Assembly (NCBI GenBank): GCA_032988165.1
Contig: JANTQF010000159.1
Location: 1 to 64,000, forward strand
Reading direction: 5' to 3'
DNA length: 64,000 nt
Origin: Emmonsiellopsis sp. PD_33
Lineage: Eukaryota; Ascomycota; Eurotiomycetes; Onygenales; Ajellomycetaceae
Below the pieces are notes generated by a model. The model was not told the DNA's origin and searched no databases. It saw nothing but the letters and a program-made list of their open reading frames with translations. Shown here piece after piece: positions 23,467-34,351 of this stretch. The position numbers and the translations under genes were made by a program. Numbering within the stretch: the stretch's first letter is position 1; each line of letters begins with the position of its first letter.

Positions 23467-24679
23467 ATTTTAGGTGTCAAGCCAACGCCAGCCTGGTTTC
23501 TGAAATAATAGTAGTTTCAGTCTACAAACCGGCTGCTCTGCTTCTTATTAGTCAGTTCCGTAAACCAGTGCAGTATGTTAGTGACAGTGGCAGTCCTTTG
23601 CATTGTTGGTGATGATGGTGAAGGTAACTTGAATCTGTGACTCGGGACGGTGATGGCAAGAACCTTGGAAGGTTCAGTGATTCCCGAGTGATACGTCGGG
23701 CACTAGGCCCGCGGCGGCTAGCGCAGCCACATACCCCGCCCCGCCCCGCCGCGGGCCTAATTAAACTCCGCTGCGTGGTTCGTCTGCCGAGGTTAGCAAC
23801 AGCGATCGATGTATTGGAGATGGAAGGGAGGTTGGAAGAATGGGCTGGGCAGGCAAGGGAATAGATGGAGCATGCAAGTGCAGAAATGGCTAAACCGCAA
23901 CAACTGATAGTTATTATAGTATTCATATTAGCAGCATTGTAGATCGCAGACAATAATAGCTTGTAAAAAGCCGCCCAATTCCACTTCATTACTCATATTT
24001 ATAATAACAGAGCCATTCCATTCTAGCTATGTATATAGTATCCATCTAATGATCTCTAACCGCAGTAGATGTATAGTTTAGTTCCATCTAGCCTTCCACC
24101 CACCAGCGACCAGTTTATAGCAAGCAAAGCAGTCAAGCCACACATCCCAGTCCAGCCAGTTTATATCTAGTAGATGAAATAATCTGTGTCAAATAGCCTC
24201 AAATCTCTCTCACAGGGGAGATAGGTAGACATATCTGCGGTTTCTCCTTTGGTCTTTTTTTTTTTTGGAGTTTTCGTTTCGTAGATATGAAATAGGAATG
24301 GGAAAATAGACAGCATAAGCCATGGAATGAGACATCCACCACATAATTTAATATCAAAACAGCCACGACGAGACATGGAAAAAGATTGAATACAAGGTCT
24401 GGAATCAAAGTAGAATCGGATGGTAGAGGTAGGCTGGTAGCGACGGGGAAGGGTACATATTTGGGTCGGGTTATGGGATAAGAGGTATGTATAAAGGGGT
24501 ATCGTAATGAGAGAAATGGAGCTAGGAAATAGTGAGAGGTAGATGACAGGCGGTGATAGTCATAAGTCATAATGGATACATCATTTCCCAGCACAATGAT
24601 GGTTAGCACCGTGCAGCAATGATCGTCAGGATGGATAAAAGTGTAAAGAGGCGGGGGATTGCTTCCTTCGACAAGCGGA
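23467..24679. other. Intergenic, no gene recognised
   Basis: 5' flank of the retropepsin-like gene and 3' flank of the HAD gene. A minus-strand frame at 23989-23552 is open for 145 codons but has no family resemblance. 24000-24500 is A+T-leaning, with a T-run at 24255. Confidence 0.45.
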
Positions 24680-26096
24680 TCAATCAACGACAGCGACGGT
24701 ATCCTGCTGAATCGAGGCCTCCCTCAGCTCTCTGAGATGCTCCCGTTCCATTCCGAACATAACAGCATCGAGAACGTTGGGAACCGTCTTGTTTGGAGGG
24801 AAGCGAGGGACGGTGCCCTCTTCGTACACGCCCGTCTCCACCAGGATCGAAAACCAGTTGTTCCCGCACTTGTCGGAGGCATTGTATTCGTTGGTGCCGC
24901 GAATATCAGACTCTGGGGTATCTCCCACAAAGTAAACCGTATCAGGCGCAGAGTCGATGCCGTGTGTCTCCTTTCGCCATTGTCGAAGGAGCCTAGTAGC
25001 AAATTGGAAGGTCCCTAGTTGAGGCTTGCCAAACGCAATAGTCTTGAGCTCTTTGCCAGTGACCGCCTTAAAGAGCGCCTCGACAGATGCGCGGAGGGCG
25101 CCCATGCCGATTCTGGTATGCTCATGAGAGGTGGACCAGACGATATCGTTGTGGGAGAAGTAGACAGGAGGACCCTCATCGAAAGTTTCAGATCGGGTGC
25201 CGAGCCGGCCGCCCTTGGACATGCACAGGTCGAGGATGATCTGCTGATCGCCAGCCCAGTCTCTGCTATCCGCGAAGACGAAGATAGCCTCGATAACCAG
25301 GTCATCGAAGTTCCGAACGCGAGAATTACGGTACTCTTCCTCGGTTAGTTTCCGGAAGGGAGTGGTATCCTGGTTGGTCTTGATGATGTCACCGGGTGTG
25401 ACGACGTCCCTGAAGCCATAGCCCTCAGCAACGATCCGGCATTTCTCGCCTTCTCCACCAACGACCAAGACGGTGTTATATTTCTCGGCCATTTCTCGCA
25501 TGGGCGTGTGCCCACAGATGAATTGGCCGGGGGAAACCTCTAGCTCGAGCTGTTTGCTTAGATCCAGACATCTCTCCTCCTCCGTCTTTCCGCCGCCATT
25601 TGTGACGAAAATGTAGGGTCTGTTCTCGGGAAAAAAACCAAGACGTTAGCAAGTAGTTAAAACTAACTAGTTTAGAACAGACATCGCAAATCACCAGACA
25701 AAGACAGCTCAAGACATACACTTTGACTCCCCATTCATTCTCTCCGTTGAGAACTTTCATGGCTTCAATCGCAGCAGGAATGGACTTTCCACCTCGGATA
25801 AGCACTCCATCGATATCGAAGGCAAATGCATATTTGCTGGCAGTTCTCAGCTCCCCATCTGATGACGAAGGGGTAGATGCCCGGGGGGAAATGTCTGGAG
25901 ACGTGATGTCCTCGTCGAGGTGAATTTTGGCCACACTCATAGCTCGGGCAGACTCGTAGGCGTTGCTGGGAGCCATCAGGTGTTTAGGAGGGACGACAAC
26001 GCTGGGGCCGCTGACGAGATCGGCCCGGGTGGCCTCGAGGCTCGACAGCCGCCGTACGCGCCGGCTGGATTGCATGAAGGGGTCGGTAGCCGCCAT
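24680..26096 (-). CDS. HAD-superfamily class IIA hydrolase, CECR5/YKR070W type
   Basis: Predicted phosphatase of the haloacid-dehalogenase superfamily. Two exons, 26096-25720 and 25619-24680 (intron GTATGT...ACAG, phase 2), give 438 residues from an ATG in ACCATGG context. HAD motifs in order: motif I FDIDGVLIRGG with nucleophile Asp94 and acid/base Asp96; motif II FVTNGGG (130-136); motif III Lys in FGKPQLGTF; motif IV FVGDTPESDIRGTN with the metal-binding acids. The long segment between motifs II and III (including GHTPM and VVGGEGEKCRIVAEGYGF) is the class IIA cap, as in CECR5/HDHD5 and yeast YKR070W. The ~85-residue N-terminal extension is Ser/Arg-rich and could be a mitochondrial presequence; YKR070W is mitochondrial. 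Physiological substrate is not established for this subfamily. Confidence 0.9.
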
Positions 26097-29000
26097 GGTG
26101 ACGAGCGGCGGGAAGGAGCGGGCGGAGCGGTGTTTCCGGTTTCGGAGGATTATGAGGCGGTTCCCGCAGCGGGCAGGAGCGGCACAGGCAAATCGCGGAA
26201 GGGGCAGTCCTCACACTGGGGCAGCGGGACTGTTCACGCGCACGAGAGTGACGGTATAGAGCCACGGAAAAGCAGATATAGAGAAGTGGACTGATCACCA
26301 CTAGAGCACATCGATCCAGTGCAGGATCAGAGGATTTTTTATGGATCTAAGGGTCCCGACGGTGAAATGATAGGTTCTGGGGGAGCAAACAGGGCAGAGG
26401 AAAAGCAAATACTCCAGAGACTGAGGAGCAGAAAAGGCGGGCCTTGTCGCCCGTTATATACCCCAAACGCATTTTCTATGGAGATACCCCCTCCATCGGC
26501 CGGTGGAACCGGCTCCACTCCAGGTAGGCTCAGAGAGTATTATTATTCTGTACCATGGAAGGTTAATCAATAAACACAAAGAACGCAATGGTACATATCT
26601 ACTGGTGTGGTTTAATGTTGCGCCGGGAGGGAATATATGACGACGGAGCCGGCACGGGCTGCGATGGAGCTGCAGCGGAGCCTTTCCATTCGATACCAGC
26701 AGGGTCCTGCTCCGGTTGGCTCCACCCGCCAGAGAATGAGACGCGGACTACGTTGAGTTTACTGCTGTGGAAGCACTGGGAAGCTTGTGCGTGGTGTTTG
26801 GTGTGGAGGAGGCGACTTTTTGCTCCCGCTGCTACCCAGCTACAATAAATAATGCAGCACATCATGATACACACCATCGAACTGTCGTGAAGATTCGAAA
26901 GACATTGTTGAACGAAAGACATCATCATAGTGATACCACACAATTCAAAAGGCTGCTGTTTTATTACAATTGCACATTTCTTCGTCGAAAAAGCGGGTGG
27001 TGACAATATAGATACGTCACTGCTGGCTGAAACACAAAAAAGAGGCGTGGATTTTGGAGTCTGTTTGTGGCAATTGTGACTGCACGCTGCCGCTGCCAAA
27101 ACCACGGCCTGTGATAGGCTCAGGGAACTTTCCGCTACTGTACCTCGCTCTATCCCCGTCCCAATTTTCCGAGCACTTCTCTGGTCTGGTGGAGGCCTGA
27201 TTGCGGCGTATTCAGATACGGACATTGGCCGCGGGTACCCAGAAAAAGGCGGCAGGCATTCTGCTGAGCCCAAGTACCAGTACATCCAAGCGACATATCC
27301 CCAACCCGACTTCTACGGCGCCTCTGAGGTTTAAGTGCCTTAGGTATATCTACTCCGACGTCCAACACCAAGATCGTGGCGTTTTCCCCGGAGAACCGGT
27401 TCAGTCCAAACGGGAAGCGCATAGCCTGTGGTCCAGGGGCGCTGCACCTTGGATATCCACCGCAGCCAATGCTATTTCTGGGCAAAAAGGGGGGGCGGCT
27501 CGGAATTCCCAGCCAACAGAGCCGTTCATCGAATCTGCAACGAGAGCATCAATGCGCCATGTACGATATCAAATGAAACCCCTAATCAAGTGTGTCCCTG
27601 CACCAATTCAAAACGCAACAAGCTAGAAAAGAAAAGAAAAAGAAAAACCCATCCTTGTTCAACCCGAAAAAAAAAAGAGCACAGCACCAACTACGGCAGG
27701 CAAAGCCATCAACCCAGTCAGAGTTGCGGAAAGGAACCCAGTACATGCATGTAATAATGCAGAGAGAATCGCCAGGGCTCTAACTCCACTCCCTCTCCAG
27801 CCATGCACCCGACAGACCGTGAGCTACGGGGGCTCGTAGTAGGAGCTATCATACTGTCAGCGCGAGATGCATATCCCGCTGCGAATAGTGTGCAGTAGCT
27901 GCGAGAGGGAAGGGGGGGTGAGAGCATGGGATGCAATTCAAGGAGGGGACAGATTTTCATTTAGTCTGTTGCTCAAGAGGACGAGGCTGCAGACTCCAGA
28001 GCTTGGGGCCAGTGGGTGTTTGGTGGCTTGCATATGCCACATGGGAGCGAAGAATCTCATCCGAGAAGGGACCAGGATTGCTGATTGTTGGTTTCTTTTT
28101 CTTTTTATTTTTGGTAGGAGACACACAACTGCTGTTTCGGGGCCGTTATTATCCTCGGGATGAAACCGGACGACTATCCTCCACCCATCATCAAAGTGAA
28201 TCATATTCATATCTATCCTAGCAATCGCACAGCTGTAGTGCTGAGGCATATTGAACAGAGACGGATCTCCATATCGTCGACCCATAATCCATGTACAACA
28301 TCAGGCTGGATCCTTCGTCCATCGGAACTGCCCGCCTATTATCCCATCAAATTTCCGCACCCACGACCACTCGATGGAGTTCCTAACACATGCTCCAAAC
28401 ACGATCCCAGCAAGATACGGAAGCGATCAAACCAACTGATTGGCACAACAAGCCCGCGCAGAGATACAAACCAGTGCCATGCTAATCCATCCATCCTCCG
28501 TCCAATTGCTCGTGCTTGTCAGAGACAATATGAAATCTGAAAATATTATGGAGGGGTTGGCTGAAAACATGCCCCACCACTGATGTCATAGGCCAAGCAA
28601 TGGCAACTACGCTAGCCCCAGAACAGCCTAGCCCGGCTGCCCGCTGTATCACCACTCACCGTGCCAGCCACAGTGACGTCACCGGCGGCGGGCTAGCCTT
28701 CAGGCCGCTTGGCAGGCTGGTGGTGTGTGGCAGTGCCCGACGGGGATGTGTGTTTTGCTGCATTGCCCCATATGGCGGCTCCGAGGAACCTGCCCTCTGC
28801 TAGGGATGCTGATGCTGTTGTTGTTGTATTTTGCCTGCTACCCGACACTGTGGAGTTACATGGCACGGAAAGGAGGGGGATCTCCATTATTACCCCTCCC
28901 TCCATTCCCTCCCCTTTAGAACGAGGATGAGGGAGGGATATCTCAAACACAACACCACTCAGCTCAGCGCAACGCAACCCAGCTTCACAATTGCGCTCAA

Positions 29001-29677
29001 TCCATCGCCGGCGGCCTGAACACGATGACTATCCCGATATTCCCTGCCAGGCTTCCCAGGCCAAGGATTACCATGATCCACAACTTGAAACTAGGCGAAG
29101 ACAACCAATTGAGTCAGTCCATTTGACTACTATCAATCAAACTTCTCATCATTTTTTTTTTTTTGCCTCATTTATTTCTTCCCGCGGTGAGACTTTTTAG
29201 CAAAGGCAACTGATATCTCAGAGAAATCATTTTGCATGTGCAACTTGCACAGCAGGTGCATGTTAAATCCCTTGATTGATTGATATCATCATTCTTCCTT
29301 CACGGAAGCAAGTGCACGCTTTGAGCGAGTTTAGCCTTGGAAAGGGGGGTAGGGGTTAGTGCGAATGGATCTTATCTATTATATGTACGTCTGAATGTAT
29401 GTAGGTATGTAGGTGCTCCGTGCCAGTGGTGCTACACTTCCTGCATTTCATTGCACGGGCAAGCAATTCCTCCCATTCTTTCTCATTTTCAATTCAATTC
29501 GTTGAAACCTGAAGAGCTTTATTATGAATGGTTGGACAGGCTGGTTTGCTAGTTATCTGTGGATTTCCCTCATTGATGAACTATGTATGGCATGTACGTT
29601 TCGCTTACTGGCTATTCTAACCTTGACAGGGGGAAAATAGGAAAGCCAATATTGTAACCAACCAACGAACCAGTAAT

Positions 29678-29683
<6 letters not shown>

Positions 29684-29708
<25 letters not shown>

Positions 29709-29741
29709 CACAGAACACAGAACACAGAACACAGAACACAC
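29684..29741. repeat. Poly-A run followed by ACACAGA tandem repeat
   Basis: About 25 consecutive As, then five near-perfect 7-base units of ACACAGA. It could be a retroposed tail, but no element is recognisable upstream. Confidence 0.85.
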
Positions 29742-30080
29742 AAATAATCAAGCAAGAAACAAAACATCAAAAAACCGAAAATGAAAAACAAAAGGTGGGT
29801 AACAGGAGAGGAAATAAGTTGAATACATAACATAACCATCCCCTCCCCTGAACCTTGGCGCACACCACACACACCACACCATAGTTACCCTTCTCCTCGC
29901 CACCACGCACGCTTTCTTTCTTTCTGCCCAGACCAGTCATCAGTCCACAGTTAAAAAAGGTCAAGGATAAACCGTGTTTAACGAGTCTGAGGCTTCGAGC
30001 CGCAAAACTTGGCCAAAAAAAAACCCCCTTTTCACTACATCCATCCCTTGCACTTCTATAAGGCCAATCACCTTATACTA

Positions 30081-30104
30081 TCTTGTCTTGTCTTGTCTTG
30101 TCTT
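30081..30104. repeat. (CTTGT)n microsatellite
   Basis: Four to five perfect pentamer units in intergenic DNA. Confidence 0.85.
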
Positions 30105-31880
30105 CTTTTACTCCGTACTTTGGAGGCTGAGGCTTGCCTCCCCGGTCCAGCGGCAGCGGCTGTGGATCATTAGGGTTTCTTGGCTTTTGGTTTGCTTCTT
30201 GATGCCTGTTGTGAGGTTGGGGTTGATGTTACATGCCATGTGGATAGTAGGTATGTAGGTGGGTAGGTAGATGTATAGGTACATGTACATGGTGAGGTGA
30301 GAAGTTCTGAGGGTTTGATTTTGGATTTTATGTTTAGTGATATGAAAGATTGATGGCTGGGTGGGTTAGGGGTGGTTGGGCTGCTTATATTTTGAGTGCT
30401 GGTGCTCTATGTGGTTTAGAAGGGAGTATGCAAGGTAGATAGGCAAGGCAGGCAGGCAGGTAAAACACGAATTGGATGAATGAAAATGATGAAAGAAATC
30501 AGGCTGATGGAACTGGTTTCATATTATGTTTACATCTGTGTATGTAACTACGTAGGAGGGGATGGGATTATTGTAGGGCAGACAAGACAGCATATCCAGA
30601 ACGACAATCAAATCAAACCGACGGAAACTCGCCTCAGCACCGATGATGAGTACAACTGGCTGGAATTTCTTATATGTATGAGATTAGATATTGTCTCTCG
30701 TGGAAGGAAGGCGTCTATTAGGATAGATTAGGTGTGGAATGTATGTATCCATACCGGAATCTTGTGGGACGCTTCAACTGTGTGGACACACTAACTACGT
30801 GTGGAATGGTGGAAGCACCGTGGAAACATGTGTGGAAATTAAAAGTTACCGTGTCCAAGCAGTTGATTTTGGATTCCACCGTCTCAATGAACCACAAGAT
30901 TCCGGTATGGATATACGTGGAGGTGAGTGTTCAGGCACTTTACGAGCAGCCATGCATTCCTCGGAGTAAGAAGGAAAGAGGAAATGTTATTACTTCGTTC
31001 TATCAAAGCTGGGTGTATGGGTCTATGTTGAGGGAATCGTTGGCAAAGATAGGAAGGAAAATGAGTAATAAAGAAATATAGGAAAAAAAACAAGGCATGC
31101 AAAACTAGCCTCAAGTCTAGCATCGCATCGCTGGCTGAAAAGGGAATCGTCCAATAAAATAATCGACAAGAGAAAAAAACGAGAAAAAGAAAAAGGATCT
31201 ATAGGCGCCTGTAGTTACGGCAAATGATATCATTGCTGTGAAACGTGGGGAGTAGAAACAACAAAACTTGCAGAAAACCACCACCACCAGGAACGACCAG
31301 CGGGAGCAAGAAAGAATCTCTACCTCCTCGCTGAAAATGAACACGAGCGTCCACAAACCCAACGGCAACCGGCATCTATCCAGTTTCTGGCCCCAGGGAA
31401 GAGTGCGGGGTAGAGCAATGAGACCGCGGGGAGTGATTGATCTGCTGGCCCAACACACGCTCGCTCGCTGTCAGATGTCGCACATGTCATCGTTGTGTCC
31501 AGATTCAAAGATTGACATCTCGTTGAAGATCCGAGTTCTCGAAGACAGGAAAAAGCAACGTGGTAAGAAAAGAGGTTCGTGCGAGAGGAGGATCGCCAGC
31601 TCTCGAAGCTGGATGATGGCTGGGGGGATTTCTGCCCGTTCGCCCGGTCTGATAGGCAGATTGAGGGATACCTTGGCCGGATGCTAAAGAAGTAGTGTAA
31701 CCCGGCGGCTTCCAGGCGGGCAGAGGGTGGAGCATGCACCCCGACCTTTTGATTTAATTCCTCTCCACTCCGCCCCATTCCTCCCATGCAAGCCACCCCT
31801 TCCAAGCGCCGGTAACCCTTGCCCCTCCGTTTCACACTTCAAAAGTCAAAACCTGCCGGATGAACAAATGTGGTATCGCG

Positions 31881-33437
31881 TCAAATGAAGAACTCGTTCT
31901 CCAGCCAATGCCTTACCACGATCTTGCCCTCATAGAAATGTTTTTTCGGCATTCTGACAATCATCGCCGCATGGCTGTGCTTGGCTTTGTGGATATGGAC
32001 CGGGTATTTTCGGAATCCCACGGAATTGAGGCTGTCGATTATCGCGAATTGTTGCTGGGTTAGTGCCAAAGTGGGGAACTCGGGAACTCCATATTCAGGA
32101 GGAGGGGAACGGGTAGGGGCATCATTGAGAGAGGAAGACGATCGTTTACTCCGTGTATCGCTTTCATCATCAAGGGTCTTGCGGGATGGAACGTCGTCTA
32201 GCAACGGTTCCATTTCTGATTCGGATGGACGGGATTGTCGATTTGGGAAGGAAGAACGGTGCTTCAAGTTTGCAGGCTGGTCGTTTTCACCGAAAAGGTA
32301 TTCCGGTTTCTGTGCAGCATTTACAGATTCATACATGTCCTCGACGACATTCCGCATTTCCTCCACAATTAACGGGACCTTGTAGGAGCCAAAAAAGGAG
32401 CCGGATTTGCCTTCTTCATGGCTCCGGATTCGTTTTTTACTGCGGACCGTTTGTATTCCCGCATTCAAGAGGTAAACGAGCGTCCCAATAGGAAGGAATA
32501 TCGCCATGAACAGGACGAAGGGGAGATCAGCGAAAAAAGCAGTGCTCCGGTCAATCATCCATCTACGGAACGACCGCTCCTCAATTTTCACATGGACAGG
32601 GTCATCAGGATCCAAGATAACCGATGAATATCCCGGTACGTAGTTTATGTTGACCTTGTCCAGCTGCACAAATGGATCCGTTTTCGATATCCCTGTGGTG
32701 TAATACACAGCAGCCAAATCGTTGATAATATTAGCGTAAAGACTTCGATGACGGAACTTGGCAAGACCGAGCATAAATATGCTCCCTGGACTGGCAAGCA
32801 CGCTGAAAAGGGGCTTGCCCGTGTCCCTGAACGAATCGATCATGAACAGCTGCCGTCCCGATTCTGAAATCGTTCTCGCCCCAAGGACGTTCCAAAAATG
32901 GGCCTTTCTTGCCGGACATCTCACGCCCACATGCGGAGTCGCAAATGTGGTGAAATTAACAGGCTCAATCCTGTCAAAATACCCTTTCGAGTAGAGAAGT
33001 CCGATGGCATATCTCGCCACGAGTCCGCCCAAAGAGTAGCCAACCATGCTCAATTTCTTGATATTGTAACCTTGTTCGTGAAGCGTCTCAAGGGCCTCCT
33101 CAATCTCGTGAGCCACCCTTTCTCCTCCGCGCTCGACGCCATCGTAGGTGAGAGGCCCAGCGTTGCGCGTCACTGCGAGAATATAAAGTTCCTCGGCATA
33201 CCGTTCCCGTAAGGCGCCCGCGATATAGTCAAGATGCGAAGGATTACCATACAGTCTATATAAAGGTCAGTCAACTTGCATAACAGGCAGTATGTGACGT
33301 GAGGGAGATCAACGTCAGCAGGAGCAGGCAGCAGCCGCGGCACTCACTCACCCGTGAACAAGGACACAAAGGTGGTCTGCTTTCTTCTGGCTTGCAGGAG
33401 GATATGCCTGTACGTCTTCCCCCATCGTGGAATCCAT
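31881..33437 (-). CDS. DUF676 serine lipase/phospholipase (Lpl1/ROG1-like)
   Basis: Alpha/beta-hydrolase acting on lipids. Two exons, 33437-33352 and 33255-31881 (intron GTGAGT...ATATAG, phase 2), give 486 residues. The exon junction rebuilds the oxyanion-hole motif LVHGLYGNPSHLDY; the nucleophile elbow is GYSLGG with Ser103; an acid lies in the 170-200 region (GYSSVILDPDDPVHV) and the likely catalytic His is in HSHAAMIVR near the C-terminus. One hydrophobic segment at ~269-295 (FFADLPFVLFMAIFLPIG...) should hold it on a membrane or lipid droplet, as for yeast Lpl1 (YOR059C). The C-terminal third is Ser/Arg/Pro-rich (SSFPNRQSRPSESE) and probably disordered or phosphorylated. It is divergently transcribed from the RNA exonuclease gene; the ~900 bases between must hold both promoters. 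Confidence 0.9.
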
Positions 33438-34351
33438 GCTGTTAATAGAGTGGAGCGTATACAAGAAGGAGAAAAAGAAAAGCCTAAGTTGTCGTCGTCG
33501 TTGCTTCGGCGGTTATCTAATAGTTTTCTTATCAGCTCCGGGGTTTGCACTGTTTGCTTCCGAACATGTGACACCTCTCGCCGCCAACCACCATCAAACA
33601 CCAACAGCCGGCCTTGTCAGTTGGGCTTCAACGTCACACTTGAACTCACCAACCGGACGGCTTTGTTAGCTCTGATTCAGCTGTTGCAGACTGGTCGATC
33701 TGGGCTCACTACTCTCCTTTCGTTAGAATCCGCTTTGGGCGCTGGGTTCATCCGCAATCCGGCTATATCGGACGAAGTCGACCGGCGTTGAGAGCTCTAG
33801 CCAGCGAATCCACGACCCATAGTCTGCCTTTAAACCAGTCAGTAGGACTTTTTCGCTCCCAATCACCCCGGGAAAGAGTCTCCCAGCCATCCGGTCCTGG
33901 CAGCTTGGCACGTTTTCAATTCCTCGTTCCCACCGTCACGTAGGAAACAAGACTGGGCTGGGCTGGCGACAATTACGCCTGGGGTTTTGAAACTATTCCT
34001 ATCATAGAGGCCTTATCGAGGCCCCGGTGGAAGGCATCCCGTGCTCATACTTTTCGTTGGCGTGTACCAACCCCAAAACCGAAACCGTCTTCAAAGAATC
34101 AAGCAAGACATTCTCCATTTCGCACTCACAGAAATACCGCCTCAGCTACTAAGCGGCTCACCGACCTCGTCCTTGTTCAATTCTGCGACGTCGTCTTGCT
34201 AATGGACAAAGACCTATGATAATGGACTGCCTGTTCTCACTCCTACAATATTTCTGATGTTCTTTGATCGGCGAAGAGAAGTTTTCTCCTTTGGGCAAAT
34301 ATCCCTGAATTTCTACGGTAGAAGCATCCTAGTTACAGCGGATTAGCCACT
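33438..34351. promoter_or_regulatory. Divergent intergenic region between lipase and RNA exonuclease genes
   Basis: Shared upstream region of two head-to-head genes. It contains no convincing open frame. Core promoter elements and start sites cannot be fixed by eye. Confidence 0.5.

Larger units (their letters stand above)
26097..31880. other. Long gene-poor intergenic region
   Basis: 5.8 kb between the HAD and lipase genes. Open frames on both strands reach 228 codons (27285-26599, minus) but none has a family signature, consistent composition or splice logic that I can defend. It contains a poly-A (29684-29708) with an adjoining ACACAGA tandem repeat, a CTTGT repeat (30081-30104) and several GTAG/GGTA-rich stretches. 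Long promoters, antisense or non-coding transcripts are possible; nothing is proved. Confidence 0.45.

Noticed and set aside
23552..23989. 145-codon minus-strand frame with a hydrophobic segment
   Set aside because: The hydrophobic stretch is followed by arginine/proline-rich sequence typical of chance translation of G+C-rich DNA; no signal of selection visible.
26599..27285. 228-codon minus-strand frame
   Set aside because: Cys/Ser-rich composition without conserved motifs, opens across oddly mixed sequence, and no homologous family comes to mind.
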